Source: Pseudochrobactrum asaccharolyticum (GTDB lineage: Bacteria; Pseudomonadota; Alphaproteobacteria; Rhizobiales; Rhizobiaceae). Taken from it: a stretch of 64,000 nt of DNA. The stretch is from the NCBI RefSeq assembly GCF_003314995.1, contig NZ_QNRH01000001.1, forward strand, positions 310,001 through 374,000. Reading direction: 5' to 3'. This document shows, in pieces, positions 52,163 through 63,229 of the stretch (position 1 is its first letter; each line of letters starts with the position of its first letter). The notes under the pieces are model-generated. The model ran no database searches and was not told where the DNA came from. It saw nothing but the letters and a program-made list of their open reading frames with translations. A program made the translations under genes and the position numbers.

Positions 52163-52843
52163 ATGAGAATTCTGATTGTTGAAGATGATAAGGATCTTAA
52201 CCGTCAGCTTGCTGAAGCTCTCCGTGATGCGGATTATGTCGTTGACTGCGCCTTTGACGGCGAAGAGGGGCATTTTCTCGGTGATACCGAGCCTTATGAC
52301 GCGGTGATACTGGATATCGGCCTGCCCCAGATGGATGGTATCAGTGTTGTTGAGCGCTGGCGCCGTGAAGGACGCACGATGCCGGTGCTGATGCTGACTG
52401 CGCGTGATCGCTGGAGTGACAAGGTTGCCGGTATTGATGCCGGTGCCGACGATTATGTGGCCAAGCCGTTTCATATTGAAGAAGTGCTTGCGCGTTTGCG
52501 TGCATTGATCCGCCGTGCTGCGGGGCATGCCTCTTCTGAAATTACCAGCGGTAAACTGGTTCTGGATACAAAAGCCTCCAAAGCGACCATTGACGGTGCG
52601 GCACTAAAGCTGACCTCTCATGAGTTCCGGCTGTTGTCTTATCTCATGCATCATATGGATGAGGTGATTTCCCGTACAGAATTGGTTGAGCATTTATACG
52701 ATCAGGATTTTGATCGTGATTCCAACACGATCGAAGTTTTTGTCGGTCGTCTGCGCAAGAAAATGGGTGTTGATATAATCGAGACCGTACGTGGTATGGG
52801 CTATCGTATTCGCTCCGATAATTCTGATGGCAGCAAAGATTAA
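52163..52843 (+). CDS. feuP: OmpR-family response regulator (FeuP-like)
   Basis: A 226-aa two-component regulator. Receiver domain with acidic pocket EDD (7-9), phospho-acceptor Asp51 in VILDIGLPQMDG and Lys in AKPFHIEEV (about 101); winged-helix DNA-binding domain (about 130-222). It is close to Brucella/Sinorhizobium FeuP, which acts with FeuQ in control of cyclic glucan export and iron-related genes. ATG at 52163 follows AAAGG. Confidence 0.85.
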   Translation: MRILIVEDDKDLNRQLAEALRDADYVVDCAFDGEEGHFLGDTEPYDAVILDIGLPQMDGISVVERWRREGRTMPVLMLTARDRWSDKVAGIDAGADDYVAKPFHIEEVLARLRALIRRAAGHASSEITSGKLVLDTKASKATIDGAALKLTSHEFRLLSYLMHHMDEVISRTELVEHLYDQDFDRDSNTIEVFVGRLRKKMGVDIIETVRGMGYRIRSDNSDGSKD

Positions 52844-54260
52844 GATGCAGTTGTTTTCCGGGAAAGTCTTTGCTCTCGGTATGCGCTCACTGGCATTGCG
52901 TGTTGTCACGCTGTCGACATTCTGGGTGATTATTGCCCTTGTCGTTGTTGCGACGCTGATTCAGTCTCTCTATCGGGATGCCGCAGAGCGCAGTTTTCAG
53001 CGCCTTTTATCTGCCCATCTTTATAGTCTTGTCGGTGCTGTTGGATTGACGCCAGAGGGCGCGCTGCATGGACGGCCGGAACTCGGTGAAATACGTTATG
53101 CGAGTGCAGGATCAGGCTGGTATTGGTCGGTTGATCCGGTGTCGTCCAATGTGCAGGGCCATTTAGGCTCGGTTTCACTGGGTGCGAAACAAATCCCTGT
53201 AAAATCTGTTGCTGAAGAGCCTTTTGATCAGGCATTTATGCGCAGCTATGTGGTGGAAACCAATGACGGTGAAGAACTGTCTGTGGTTGAAACGGAAGTT
53301 GTGCTTGATAGTTCTGACAAGATTGCGCGTTTTCGGGTGATGGGAAACCTCAATGAGGTCAAAGCGGAAATCAGTGATTTCCGCAACACGCTGTATATTT
53401 ATCTGGGACTGTTCGGCCTCGGTAGTATTCTGATTAATGCGGCAATTATCCTGTTCGGTTTACGGCCGCTCGATCATGTACGGCGCACTCTTGCGGATAT
53501 TCGCGAGGGGCGCAGCAATCGTGTTGATACAGACCTGCCGCTTGAGATTGCGCCTTTGGCTCAGGAAATGAATGCGCTGATTGAGAACAATCATCGCATA
53601 ATAGAGCGTTCACGCACGCAGGTTGGCAACCTTGCGCATTCTCTGAAAACACCGCTTTCAGTTTTGATGAATGAGGGTCGGAATATCGGCGGCCGTCAGG
53701 GGCAATTGGTCAGTGAGCAGAGCGATGCAATGCAGGTGCAGATTCAGCATTACCTGCAACGTGCACGCGTGGCCGCGCAGCGTGATAGTGTTGTGTTCCG
53801 TGCGCCTGTAACGCCGATATTGGAGCGCATGATTCGTGTTACAGCCAAACTCAATCCGCATTTGAAGATTACATTTTCCAATCATCTGTCTGACGCGATT
53901 TTTGCCGGAGAAAAGGAAGATCTCGAAGAGATTATCGGCAATATTATGGAAAATGCCTCTAAGTGGGGGCGGTCAAAAATTCATCTGAATTTACGTGCCG
54001 TACAGAAGCAAGGTGCTACGGAAGGCAGCAACAATGCTTTTGAAATTCTGATTGAAGATGACGGAGAGGGTTTGCCGGCAGAGAAAATGGCCGAAGCATT
54101 AAAGCGCGGTAAGCGTATTGATGAGAGTAAACCCGGCACAGGATTGGGGCTGGCAATCGTTCAGGATACTGTAAGGGAATACGGCGGGCATCTTGGATTG
54201 ATGCAGGCATCTCTTGGCGGGCTGGCTGTGCAGATTACTTTACCGGCTGTTGCGAGCTGA
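52827..54260 (+). CDS. feuQ: Sensor histidine kinase (FeuQ-like)
   Basis: A 477-aa inner-membrane kinase with two membrane helices (about 28-47 and 190-212), a periplasmic sensor between them and HAMP. HisKA has His271 in LAHSLKTPLSVL, and HATPase has N-box (IIGNIMENASKWG) and GTGLGLAIV. It partners the preceding regulator; the genes overlap by 17 bases if ATG 52827 is used, or abut if ATG 52845 is used. Confidence 0.85.
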   Translation: MAAKIKMQLFSGKVFALGMRSLALRVVTLSTFWVIIALVVVATLIQSLYRDAAERSFQRLLSAHLYSLVGAVGLTPEGALHGRPELGEIRYASAGSGWYWSVDPVSSNVQGHLGSVSLGAKQIPVKSVAEEPFDQAFMRSYVVETNDGEELSVVETEVVLDSSDKIARFRVMGNLNEVKAEISDFRNTLYIYLGLFGLGSILINAAIILFGLRPLDHVRRTLADIREGRSNRVDTDLPLEIAPLAQEMNALIENNHRIIERSRTQVGNLAHSLKTPLSVLMNEGRNIGGRQGQLVSEQSDAMQVQIQHYLQRARVAAQRDSVVFRAPVTPILERMIRVTAKLNPHLKITFSNHLSDAIFAGEKEDLEEIIGNIMENASKWGRSKIHLNLRAVQKQGATEGSNNAFEILIEDDGEGLPAEKMAEALKRGKRIDESKPGTGLGLAIVQDTVREYGGHLGLMQASLGGLAVQITLPAVAS

Positions 54261-54418
54261 CCTTTGCTTTTATCTGGTTTCAGGTATAAATACGTAGTTC
54301 AAGAAACGCGTGTTTCTGATTTTTGTTTTGTTTTGAGATGTCAATGGAATGATTGCAGAGCAAATGGCGGTGGTCATATTGCTTTGTAAAGTGTTGCTGA
54401 CAGGATGTTGAGTTGCTC

Positions 54419-54868
54419 ATGAAGTCGTCTTCCGGAAGTGCATTGCGTAAAATCATTTTCATTTTGCCGCTGTTGTCTTTGACAGCCTGTTCTTCTCTGA
54501 ACGCGACCAAATCGACCGGCGCATCAACCGGAAATGTTTTTACACGCGGCTCTGTCAGTAATGCCGTTCTTGCGCCTATGGGTAATGGTATTCTAGGCTC
54601 GGCAGCGGCTCAGCTTGCAGCCTCTGATCGCAGAGCTGCAATTGAAGCTGAGTATAAAGCGCTGGAATATGCACCGAAAGGTGAAGCCGTGGCATGGAAG
54701 GGCCGTTCCGGCCGGACTTCCGGTGAGGTGACAGCTGCGCAGCCTTATCAGGTCGGCTCGCAGAACTGCAGACAATATAGCCACAGCTACACAGTGGATG
54801 GTGCTCCGCAAATGGTGCGCGGCACAGCCTGCCGCAATGATGATGGCAGCTGGACTCCGCTGACCTGA
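54419..54868 (+). CDS. Surface-antigen-type outer-membrane lipoprotein
   Basis: A 149-aa lipoprotein with signal peptide and lipobox LTAC (Cys about 24). The C-terminal domain of the RT0821/Lpp0805 surface protein type carries CRQYSHSYTVDGAPQMVRGT then ACRNDDGSW. The middle segment AALAPMGNGILGSAA-type Gly-rich stretch is typical of 17-kDa antigen relatives. ATG at 54419 was preferred over the TTG two codons earlier. Function unknown. Confidence 0.82.
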   Translation: MKSSSGSALRKIIFILPLLSLTACSSLNATKSTGASTGNVFTRGSVSNAVLAPMGNGILGSAAAQLAASDRRAAIEAEYKALEYAPKGEAVAWKGRSGRTSGEVTAAQPYQVGSQNCRQYSHSYTVDGAPQMVRGTACRNDDGSWTPLT

Positions 54869-55011
54869 TTTTCACCACTCAAGATCGCCGTTTTTTTAGT
54901 TTCACTTTTCACTCTGAAAAGCCGGAACGCTTTGCGGCCAAATGACCTACACACCATTAATTTGACTGCAGACAGTTGGTTTTGTTGAGCAGGTAGATTA
55001 AGTCTCCGGTC

Positions 55012-56217
55012 ATGGATTTCTGGCTTGTTTCTGCACTTTTAACTTTCGTTGCAATTCTTATCGTCATGCTGCCTCTGACGCGAAAAGAAGTCGTGTCAGC
55101 TGCTCAGGGCGAGGAGGATCGCTCGGTCTATATTCAGCAATTAAAAGAGATTGATTCCGATCTGTCGCGCGGGCTGCTGGACGAGCAGTCGGCTGCGCAG
55201 GCGCGGCTTGAGATTTCTCGACGCATTCTGAAAAATGATCGTCGCATGACAAGTTTAGCAGGTAGCGACAATGCAGGTACTGATGGAGCAGAAAAGAAAT
55301 ATCTGCTGAGTGCAAGCATCCGTTGGGTCGTTGTTCTGGTGCTGTTGTTTATTCCGGCATTGAGCTGGGGTATCTATGCGGCTGTCGGTACGCCTGATCT
55401 GCCGTCACAGCCACTGGCTGATCGCAAAGGAAATACTATACAGGATAAGAGCGCGGTTGAACTGATTGCACAGGCTGAAGCGCATCTGGCAAATGCCCCC
55501 GATGACGGGCGTGGCTGGGCTATTCTGGCGCCGATCTATATGCGTCTTGGACGTGTGGATGATGCAATTAATGCTTACCGTAAAGCGCTGGAACTGCTTG
55601 GCAAAGATGTTGATCGTCTGATCGGTCTTGGTGAAGCTCTGACAGTGAAAGCCAATGGTCAGGTGACTGCAGAAGCGCTGGCACTTTTTGAAGAAGCCGG
55701 AAAAGTTGAGCCGACGGATTTGCGTCCGCCTTTGATGAAGGCGCGGGCTCTGTTGCAGGCCGGTAAACGCGATGATGCAATTGATGTTTTACAGATCATT
55801 CTGAATACCTCGCCGGAAGATGCGCTGTGGCGTGCGGATATCGAGCAGACAATCGCTAATCTGAAATCTGGTAATGGATCAGTGACACCATCGGCACCGG
55901 CGCAGAGTGATCGCCCAACAGAGCAGCCACGCGGGCCATCAGCTGAAGATGTTGAAGCCGCTGCATCCCTCGATGAGCAGGGGCGTAAAGATATGATCCG
56001 CTCTATGGTGGATGGTCTTGCGGAAAGATTACGGGAAAATCCGGCAAATGTAGATGGTTGGGAGCGTCTGCTGCGTGCTTATGTCGTTCTGGGGGAGCAG
56101 GATAATGTGAAAGAGGCTTTGCGCAATGCTGCAAAAGCCCTGCCGGAAAATGATATGCGCCGCCTCACTGATACGGCAACTCAGCTGGGCGTTGATGTGA
56201 CAGGAGTTCTGAAATGA
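55012..56217 (+). CDS. ccmI: Cytochrome c maturation protein CcmI (CycH)
   Basis: A 401-aa inner-membrane protein with two N-terminal membrane helices (about 3-22 and 103-123) around a cytoplasmic leucine-rich loop. A periplasmic TPR domain (about 150-400) holds apocytochrome c for haem ligation by CcmF/H. First gene of ccmI-ccmE-ccmF-ccmH; overlaps ccmE by 4 bases (ATGA). Confidence 0.92.
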   Translation: MDFWLVSALLTFVAILIVMLPLTRKEVVSAAQGEEDRSVYIQQLKEIDSDLSRGLLDEQSAAQARLEISRRILKNDRRMTSLAGSDNAGTDGAEKKYLLSASIRWVVVLVLLFIPALSWGIYAAVGTPDLPSQPLADRKGNTIQDKSAVELIAQAEAHLANAPDDGRGWAILAPIYMRLGRVDDAINAYRKALELLGKDVDRLIGLGEALTVKANGQVTAEALALFEEAGKVEPTDLRPPLMKARALLQAGKRDDAIDVLQIILNTSPEDALWRADIEQTIANLKSGNGSVTPSAPAQSDRPTEQPRGPSAEDVEAAASLDEQGRKDMIRSMVDGLAERLRENPANVDGWERLLRAYVVLGEQDNVKEALRNAAKALPENDMRRLTDTATQLGVDVTGVLK

Positions 56218-56717
56218 GCCATAGTCAACTATCTGCTTCAACCTCTGCGGAAAACCGCGCGCCGCGTGTTTCGCAGGTGATGCGTAATCGCAAACGTAAG
56301 CGTTTGATTTTAATTTCCGGTGCTATGGCGGTTCTGGCGCTGGCGATTGGTCTGGTGCTGATGGCCTTCAGTCAGGATATCCGTTATTTCCGCACGCCTG
56401 ATGATGTGACGGCTGAAGATATTGCCTCCGGTGCTCGTTTCCGCCTTGGCGGACTGGTCGAAGCCGGTTCTGTGGTGCGCGGTGCTGATAAGCATGTAAG
56501 CTTTGGTGTAACAGACACACTGAAGCAGGTCACAGTGACCTATGAGGGCATTCTGCCGGATCTGTTCCGTGAAGGGCAGGGCGTTGTGGCAGAAGGTCGC
56601 TTTACACCGGATGGCGTGTTTATCGCAGATAATGTTCTTGCGAAGCATGATGAAAATTACATGCCAAAAGATGTCGCGGATAGTCTGAAAGAAAAAGGTG
56701 TCTGGGAAGGTAACTAA
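56214..56717 (+). CDS. ccmE: Haem chaperone CcmE (CycJ)
   Basis: A 167-aa periplasmic, membrane-anchored haem carrier. Membrane helix about 32-52; OB-fold with [16 protein letters not shown]. Covalent haem-binding His is in [14 protein letters not shown] (about 144, HxxxY motif). ATGA overlap with ccmI. Confidence 0.95.
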   Translation: MSHSQLSASTSAENRAPRVSQVMRNRKRKRLILISGAMAVLALAIGLVLMAFSQDIRYFRTPDDVTAEDIASGARFRLGGLVEAGSVVRGADKHVSFGVTDTLKQVTVTYEGILPDLFREGQGVVAEGRFTPDGVFIADNVLAKHDENYMPKDVADSLKEKGVWEGN

Positions 56718-56815
56718 GCTGCGCTTAAGCAGGCTGTGTTTGAAACTCCCATACCAGAAGCTGAATGTTGCAGCCATAAACTGATGCGCAATTTTCACCG
56801 GACAGGATACTAAGA

Positions 56816-58810
56816 ATGAGCGTTGAAATCGGACATTTCGCATTGGTTCTGGCTTTAGCTTTGGCTTTAGTGCAGTCATTGTTGCCGGTTGTAGGGGCAA
56901 AGCGGAATGATTTCCGGTTGATGAGCGTGGCAGAACCTTGTGCTGCGGCCGTGTTTGCGCTGATTTTGCTGTCTTCTGCAATGCTGGTTCGCGCTTATGT
57001 CGCGTCTGATTTCTCTGTTCTCAATGTGGTGGAAAACTCACATTCGCTGAAACCATTGCTGTTTAAGATTACCGGCGTATGGGGCAATCATGAAGGCTCC
57101 ATGATGCTCTGGGTGCTGATCCTGTCGTTCTTCAGCGCTCTGGTTGCAGTATTCGGCGGCAACCTTCCGAATACATTGCGCGCCAATGTGCTGGCAGTGC
57201 AGGGCTGGATTGCTACGGCCTTCTTAAGCTTTATTCTTTTTACATCTAACCCATTTGTACGCGTTATTCCTGCGCCGATCGAAGGTCAGGATCTCAACCC
57301 GATCCTTCAGGATATCGGTCTGGCCATTCATCCGCCATTGCTCTATCTCGGTTATGTCGGATTCTCAGTTTGTTTTTCTTTTGCTGTTGCTGCACTGATC
57401 GACGGACGTGTGGATGCTGCATGGGCGCGCTGGGTGCGCCCGTGGACGCTGACCGCATGGATTTTCCTCACCGGTGGTATCTCAATGGGCTCTTACTGGG
57501 CTTATTATGAGCTCGGCTGGGGTGGCTGGTGGTTCTGGGATCCGGTTGAAAACGCATCATTTATGCCATGGCTGATTGGTACTGCCTTGCTGCATTCCGC
57601 GATTGTGATGGAAAAACGTGGTGCGCTGAAAATCTGGACGATTTTGCTGGCATTGCTGACTTTCTCCCTGTCGCTGCTCGGAGCTTTCCTCGTGCGTTCA
57701 GGCGTTCTGACTTCAGTACACAGCTTTGCGACTGATCCGGGACGTGGCCTGTTCATTCTTGCTATTCTGGTGTTCTTCATCGGTGGTTCGCTGACGTTGT
57801 TTGCCCTCCGCGCTCAGACATTGACCACCGGTACAATGTTCCAGCCGGTGTCGCGTGAAGGTGCATTGGTACTCAATAACCTGTTCCTGAGCACTGCAAC
57901 CGCAACAGTTCTGATTGGCACGCTGTATCCTTTGTTACTGGAAGCGATGACTGGAACGAAAATTTCCGTTGGTGCGCCGTTCTTCAATATGACATTCGGC
58001 CCTTTGATGATCCCGCTTTTGGCTGCCGTACCCTTTGGTCCTTTGCTGGCATGGAAACGTGGTGATCTCTACGCAGTTGCACAACGCCTGATGTGGGTGT
58101 TCGGTCTCTCTCTGGTCAGTATTGGCTTGGTCTTGATCCTGGTTGATCCGCGCGCCGTTTGGGCGGCCTTCGGTATTGGTCTGGCCGCGTGGGTAATCCT
58201 TGGCAGCCTGATGGATATTGTAACCAAAGCCGGTTTTGGCAAAGTTGAACTCTCGCGGGCATTCCCGCGTTTGCTCGGTCTGCCGCGTTCCGTTTTTGGT
58301 ACAGCACTGGCACATATGGGGCTGGGTATCACTCTGTTGGGTGTTGTGGTCGTCACCAGCTTTGGCACAGAGCAGGTCGTGATTATGAAGCAGGGAGAAA
58401 GCGTTGCTTTCTCTGGCTATCAGTTGCGCTATGATGGTCAGCAGCCATTTGCCGGTTCCAATTATACGGAAGATCAGGGGCTGTTTACTCTGCTGCATCA
58501 GGATGGCCGCGTTGCTAATAAGGTTACAGCCGCAAAGCGTTTCTATCCGGCACGCAATATGCCGACAACTGAGGCCGGTATTATCACCCGTGGCGTCAAC
58601 CAGTATTATGTAGCATTGGGCGATGCGATTGACGGCGGTGGTATGGTTGTCCGTCTTTGGTGGAAACCGTTTGTTACACTGATCTGGCTCGGAACTGTTG
58701 CTATGATTATCGGCGGCTTCCTGTCTCTGATGGACAGACGTCTGCGGGTTGGCGCACCGGCTAAGGCAAGTGCCAAGAAGCCGGTTAAGGCAGTCAGCGG
58801 GGCAGTATGA
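56816..58810 (+). CDS. ccmF: Cytochrome c-type biogenesis protein CcmF (CycK)
   Basis: A 664-aa polytopic inner-membrane haem lyase subunit with about 15 membrane segments. The WWD domain is [19 protein letters not shown] (about 237-255), and conserved His residues lie in [11 protein letters not shown] and HPPLLYLGY. It joins haem from CcmE to apocytochromes. It lies 98 bases after ccmE and overlaps ccmH (ATGA). Confidence 0.95.
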   Translation: MSVEIGHFALVLALALALVQSLLPVVGAKRNDFRLMSVAEPCAAAVFALILLSSAMLVRAYVASDFSVLNVVENSHSLKPLLFKITGVWGNHEGSMMLWVLILSFFSALVAVFGGNLPNTLRANVLAVQGWIATAFLSFILFTSNPFVRVIPAPIEGQDLNPILQDIGLAIHPPLLYLGYVGFSVCFSFAVAALIDGRVDAAWARWVRPWTLTAWIFLTGGISMGSYWAYYELGWGGWWFWDPVENASFMPWLIGTALLHSAIVMEKRGALKIWTILLALLTFSLSLLGAFLVRSGVLTSVHSFATDPGRGLFILAILVFFIGGSLTLFALRAQTLTTGTMFQPVSREGALVLNNLFLSTATATVLIGTLYPLLLEAMTGTKISVGAPFFNMTFGPLMIPLLAAVPFGPLLAWKRGDLYAVAQRLMWVFGLSLVSIGLVLILVDPRAVWAAFGIGLAAWVILGSLMDIVTKAGFGKVELSRAFPRLLGLPRSVFGTALAHMGLGITLLGVVVVTSFGTEQVVIMKQGESVAFSGYQLRYDGQQPFAGSNYTEDQGLFTLLHQDGRVANKVTAAKRFYPARNMPTTEAGIITRGVNQYYVALGDAIDGGGMVVRLWWKPFVTLIWLGTVAMIIGGFLSLMDRRLRVGAPAKASAKKPVKAVSGAV

Positions 58811-59319
58811 TGATCACCTTGAAGGCTCTCTCAGTCCGGTCGTTGAGCACGCTTTTGCTGGCAGCTTTCATTGCGGTTGCCGGTATGACTTCGGTCAATA
58901 TCCGTTCTGCCTGGGCAGTTAATCCGGATGAGGTTTTGTCTGATCCGGTTTTGGAGAAACGCGCCCGTAATCTGTCTACAGGCTTGCGCTGTATGGTGTG
59001 TCAGAACCAGTCGATTGATGATTCTGACGCCGATTTGGCGCGCGATCTCCGTCTTCTGGTTCGCGAAAGACTGGTACAGGGCGATACGGATGAACAGGTT
59101 ATTGATTTTCTTGTTGATCGGTATGGCGAGTTTGTCTTGCTTAAACCGCGTTTAGACAAGCAGACAATCATTCTGTGGAGCTTTCCGGTGTTCATTCTGA
59201 TCATCGGTATCGGCGTTATCTGGTATTCGCGTCGCAAGGGTGGCACGACACCGACTCAAATTGCGCCACTGAGTGAAGAAGAAACCAAGCGTCTGGAAAA
59301 ACTGCTGGATGGACAGTAA
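58807..59319 (+). CDS. ccmH: Cytochrome c maturation thiol protein CcmH (CycL)
   Basis: A 170-aa periplasmic thiol-oxidoreductase anchored by a C-terminal membrane helix (about 120-140). Signal peptide at the N-terminus. The redox motif is [19 protein letters not shown] (about 60-78, LRCxxCQ). Keeps apocytochrome CxxCH reduced. ATG 58807 overlaps the ccmF stop; a second ATG at 58810 is in frame. Confidence 0.95.
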   Translation: MMITLKALSVRSLSTLLLAAFIAVAGMTSVNIRSAWAVNPDEVLSDPVLEKRARNLSTGLRCMVCQNQSIDDSDADLARDLRLLVRERLVQGDTDEQVIDFLVDRYGEFVLLKPRLDKQTIILWSFPVFILIIGIGVIWYSRRKGGTTPTQIAPLSEEETKRLEKLLDGQ

Positions 59320-59445
59320 CCAGTTTTCGTAACCTTACGAAAGTTTCATCTTTCAGAAATTATCCGGTAATGTTGGTTGAGCTATCTCTTGTCAGGAATA
59401 ATTGATAATCTGCTACAGGTTATCTGCCCTCTCAGGAGATATTTT

Positions 59446-60978
59446 ATGTCTGATACTAAGTCATTTTCCCGACGCCCGCTCAGCCGCATTTTCTTGTCCG
59501 CCGCTCTGGCTGGCACAATGCTGGCAACCGGCCCTCTGGCATCAATTTCGACTGCACAGGCAGCTCCTGTCAGTGTTACTGCTCAGGCGCAGCCTGGTTT
59601 TTCCGAGCTGGTTGAAAAAGTTCGTCCGGCCGTTGTGAGTGTTCGCGTTAAAAGCGACGTACAAAATACCCGCAATGACCGCACTCAGTACTTTGGCGGC
59701 AATGGCCTTGACCAGCTGCCGGACGGCCATCCTCTGAAGCGTTTCTTCAAAGAATTCGGTAACCCATATGGTCCGGACGGCGAACAGGCACGCCCGAACA
59801 AGCGCCAGAAGCGCGGTGAACGCGGCCATGCCCGTCCGCTTGCACAGGGCTCCGGCTTCTTCATTTCTGAAGATGGCTATGTTGTCACCAACAATCACGT
59901 TGTGACAGACGGCGATTCATTCTCTGTTGTGATGGACGATGGTACAGAGCTTGATGCCAAGCTGATCGGCACCGATGCCCGTACAGATTTGGCGGTGCTG
60001 AAAGTCGATGACAAGCGCAAATTCACTTATGTTGCCTTTGATGATGAAGGCACAGTAAAGGTTGGTGACTGGGTTGTTGCAGTCGGTAATCCTTTTGGTC
60101 TTGGTGGCACGGTTACTGCCGGTATTGTTTCTGCCCGCGGTCGTGATATCGGCGCAGGCCCTTATGATGACTTTATCCAGATTGATGCTGCGGTAAACAA
60201 GGGTAACTCCGGTGGTCCTGCTTTTGATCTGAGTGGTAAGGTTGTCGGTATCAATACTGCGATCTTCTCGCCATCAGGTGGCAGCGTTGGTATTGCCTTT
60301 GCTATTCCGGCATCCACGGCCAGCAAGGTTGTTGATCAATTGATCAAGAAGGGCTCGGTTGAGCGTGGTTGGATCGGCGTACAAATTCAGCCGGTCACAA
60401 AGGAAATTGCTGATTCACTTGGTCTGGCTGAAGATAAAGGTGCAATCGTTGCTGAACCTCAGGCCGACGGTCCTGCTGCAAAAGCCGGTATTGTTGCCGG
60501 TGACGTGATCACGGCTGTTAATGATGAGACTGTTAAAGATCCGCGTGATCTGGCCAAGAAGGTTGCTGCAATCAATCCGGGTGAAAAAGCCAGCCTGACA
60601 ATCTGGCGTAAGGGTAAGGCAGAAACAGTCAGCATCGACATTAAAGCCTATCCTGATGATCAGAAAACAGGCGATAAGGGTACAGACAGCCCGTCCGGTA
60701 ATAGCGAGACGCTTGATGACTACGGTCTGACAGTAACACCGGATGACAGCGGTAAAGGTGTTGTCGTCACGGATGTTGATCCGGACAGTGATGCTGCCGA
60801 TAAAGGTCTGCGCGCCGGTGATACGATTGTGACAGTTAACAATAAGGATGTGAAATCCGCATCCGAAATTAACGCAGCAATCAAAGATGCAGTAAAGAAC
60901 GGCCGCAAAGCAGTATTGTTGCAGGTACAGCGTAACGGGCAGAACAGCTTTGTTGCATTGCCGGTTGATCAGGGTTGA
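59446..60978 (+). CDS. degP: Periplasmic serine protease/chaperone DegP (HtrA)
   Basis: A 510-aa periplasmic quality-control protease. Signal peptide (about 1-41, ending AQAAP); trypsin-like domain with His in TNNHVVTDG, Asp in DARTDLAVLKV and Ser in NKGNSGGPAFD. Two PDZ domains (about 300-390 and 415-505) recognise misfolded substrates. GCAGGAGAT-like site (TCAGGAG) precedes ATG 59446; the frame is open 23 codons upstream but without a ribosome binding site. Followed by a two-component pair, as in Brucella and Sinorhizobium. Confidence 0.94.
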   Translation: MSDTKSFSRRPLSRIFLSAALAGTMLATGPLASISTAQAAPVSVTAQAQPGFSELVEKVRPAVVSVRVKSDVQNTRNDRTQYFGGNGLDQLPDGHPLKRFFKEFGNPYGPDGEQARPNKRQKRGERGHARPLAQGSGFFISEDGYVVTNNHVVTDGDSFSVVMDDGTELDAKLIGTDARTDLAVLKVDDKRKFTYVAFDDEGTVKVGDWVVAVGNPFGLGGTVTAGIVSARGRDIGAGPYDDFIQIDAAVNKGNSGGPAFDLSGKVVGINTAIFSPSGGSVGIAFAIPASTASKVVDQLIKKGSVERGWIGVQIQPVTKEIADSLGLAEDKGAIVAEPQADGPAAKAGIVAGDVITAVNDETVKDPRDLAKKVAAINPGEKASLTIWRKGKAETVSIDIKAYPDDQKTGDKGTDSPSGNSETLDDYGLTVTPDDSGKGVVVTDVDPDSDAADKGLRAGDTIVTVNNKDVKSASEINAAIKDAVKNGRKAVLLQVQRNGQNSFVALPVDQG

Positions 60979-61004
60979 TCTTTAAATCTACTTATTAAAA
61001 GCGG

Positions 61005-61031
61005 GAGGCGGTGTTTTATTAACGCCGCCTC
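61005..61031. terminator. Hairpin after degP
   Basis: GAGGCGGTGTT (61005-61015) pairs with AACGCCGCCTC (61021-61031), one G-U pair. A strong stem, though the T-run after it is interrupted; likely ends or attenuates the degP transcript before the response regulator gene. Confidence 0.65.
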
Positions 61032-61086
61032 TCTGTTCATTTCGTCTGTTGTTGTGCATGGTGCTTTTCGGAATTGAGGGTCTCAG

Positions 61087-61797
61087 ATGCGTATTTTGAT
61101 TATTGAAGATGACCGCGAAGCGGCTCGCTATCTGGAAAAAGCTTTTGCCGAAGCCGGACATATTGCTGATATCGCCGGTGATGGTGAGGCCGGTTATACG
61201 CTGGCCGAGAATAATCATTATGATGTTCTGATCATTGACCGCATGTTGCCAAAGCGTGATGGGTTATCGGTCATTGCCGGTTTGCGCGCGCAAGGACAGA
61301 CAACGCCTGCGCTCATTCTTTCAGCTCTTGGGCAGGTGGATGACCGCGTGACGGGCTTACGTGCTGGCGGTGATGATTATCTGACCAAACCTTATGCTTT
61401 CTCTGAACTTCTGGCACGCGTGGAAGTATTGCAGCGTCGTGTCAGCCCTAAAGAAGCAGATACAGTTTATCGTGTGGGTGACCTGGAACTTGATCGCCTG
61501 TCACATACGGCTCGCCGCGCAGATACAGACATTAATCTTCAGCCGCGTGAGTTTCGCTTGCTTGAATATCTGATGCGCCATGCAGGGCAGGTGGTAACCC
61601 GTACCATGCTGCTCGAAAATGTGTGGGACTATCATTTTGATCCGCAGACCAATGTGATTGATGTGCATATTTCGCGTTTGCGCTCCAAAATTGAAAAAGA
61701 TTTCGACGAGCCTTTGCTGCACACAGTACGTGGTGCGGGCTATATGCTGAAAGCCGGTTCTCCTGCTGCTAAAGCAAAAACGGCAGACGGCCAATGA
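61087..61797 (+). CDS. OmpR-family response regulator
   Basis: A 236-aa two-component regulator: receiver with Asp51 in VLIIDRMLPKRDG and Lys in TKPYAFSEL (about 101), winged-helix effector domain (about 130-225). Located after degP and before glnE, as in related genomes. It may respond to envelope or metal stress like CpxR/CusR relatives; the targets are unknown. Its stop overlaps the kinase start (ATGA). Confidence 0.9.
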   Translation: MRILIIEDDREAARYLEKAFAEAGHIADIAGDGEAGYTLAENNHYDVLIIDRMLPKRDGLSVIAGLRAQGQTTPALILSALGQVDDRVTGLRAGGDDYLTKPYAFSELLARVEVLQRRVSPKEADTVYRVGDLELDRLSHTARRADTDINLQPREFRLLEYLMRHAGQVVTRTMLLENVWDYHFDPQTNVIDVHISRLRSKIEKDFDEPLLHTVRGAGYMLKAGSPAAKAKTADGQ

Positions 61798-63212
61798 TGA
61801 GCCGGCTGAGCGCGTTATTAAGCACGACAGCGGTCCGGCTATCGGCGCTTTATCTGTTGCTGTTTGTGCTCAGCGCAATGGCGTTGTTTTTCTATATGAC
61901 CAATTTGTCGGTCAACTTCCTCACAGCGCAAACGCAGAAAGCTTTGCTTGATGAGGTGACGAGTGTCACGCAGTCTTATGAGCGTGGCAGTATCCCGCTA
62001 TTGGTACGTACCATTGACCGGCGTTCGCGCCAGCCCGGTGCTTTTCTCTATCTCATTGCTGATCCTGCCGGTCGTATTCTGACCGGTAATGTTGAGAGCC
62101 TGGAACCGGGCGTGCTGGACATGAACGGTATGACAGACCGGCCTTTCAGCTATATGCGCTATGGTGAGCAGGGGACGGCAGAGAAGCATAAAGCGATTGC
62201 GATTATCTTTTCTATCCCGAATGGTATGCGCGTTTTGATTGGCCGCGATCTGAGCGAGCCGGAATTATTCCGCGATATCATGCGTCGCGCCTTGGTGCTG
62301 GCGCTTGGCATTATGGCCGTCGGAGCATTTCTGATCTGGTATTTTGTCGGGCGCAGGGCATTGCTGCGGCTCAAGCAGGTCTCCAGTTCTTCCCAGCGCA
62401 TTATGGCGGGTGATCTGGGCGAGCGCTTACCGGTCAGCGGTTCCGGCGATGAATTCGACCGGCTGTCGATCAATCTGAATGCCATGCTTGGCCGGATTGA
62501 AGAGCTGAATGACGGGTTAAAACACGTCTCGGATAATATTGCGCATGATCTGAAAACACCGCTGACGCGCCTGCGTAATAAGGCGGAAGCCACTTTATCC
62601 GGTCAGAAAGATAATGCGGAATATCGTTCGGCTCTGGAAGATATTATTGGTGAGTCCGATCAGCTGATCCGCACGTTCAATGCAATCCTGATGATCTCGC
62701 GCCTTGAAGCAGGCTATTCATCTGAGAATATGGAAGTGCTGCCGGTTAATCCGATCCTGCATGATGTGGCTGAACTATATGAGCCGGTGGCAGAGGATGC
62801 CGGACTGGAGCTTGTGGTCGAGGCGGAAGATGACATCAGCCTGCGGATTAATCGTGAGCTGGTCGGTCAGACGGTATCTAATCTGATTGATAACGCGATC
62901 AAATATTCCCCTGTTGCGGAAGACGGCGGCGAAAGCCGGACGAAAATCACTGTCTCGATGAAACAGGCTGGTAATCAGGTGTTGATCAGCATTGCCGATC
63001 AGGGGGCAGGTATTCCTGAAGCTCTGCGGGAGCAGGCGACAGAGCGTTTTGTACGCCTCGAAGAAAGCCGCACACAACCGGGTTCCGGTCTGGGACTCAG
63101 TCTGGCAAAGGCTGTTATGAAATTACATGGCGGCAGTTTAATGTTGGAAGATAATGCACCGGGCTTGCGGGTTGTTCTTGCTTTTCCTGCCCTGACTGAG
63201 ACAAAACAGTAA
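61794..63212 (+). CDS. Sensor histidine kinase
   Basis: A 472-aa inner-membrane kinase: two membrane helices (about 15-37 and 165-186), a periplasmic sensor, HAMP (about 188-240), HisKA with His251 in NIAHDLKTPLTRLRNKAEA, and HATPase with N-box (NLIDNAIKYSP) and GSGLGLSLAKAV. Cognate of the preceding regulator. ATG 61794 overlaps the regulator stop; an adjacent ATG at 61797 is in frame. Confidence 0.9.
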   Translation: MMSRLSALLSTTAVRLSALYLLLFVLSAMALFFYMTNLSVNFLTAQTQKALLDEVTSVTQSYERGSIPLLVRTIDRRSRQPGAFLYLIADPAGRILTGNVESLEPGVLDMNGMTDRPFSYMRYGEQGTAEKHKAIAIIFSIPNGMRVLIGRDLSEPELFRDIMRRALVLALGIMAVGAFLIWYFVGRRALLRLKQVSSSSQRIMAGDLGERLPVSGSGDEFDRLSINLNAMLGRIEELNDGLKHVSDNIAHDLKTPLTRLRNKAEATLSGQKDNAEYRSALEDIIGESDQLIRTFNAILMISRLEAGYSSENMEVLPVNPILHDVAELYEPVAEDAGLELVVEAEDDISLRINRELVGQTVSNLIDNAIKYSPVAEDGGESRTKITVSMKQAGNQVLISIADQGAGIPEALREQATERFVRLEESRTQPGSGLGLSLAKAVMKLHGGSLMLEDNAPGLRVVLAFPALTETKQ

Positions 63213-63229
63213 TCAGGCAGGAATCTAAA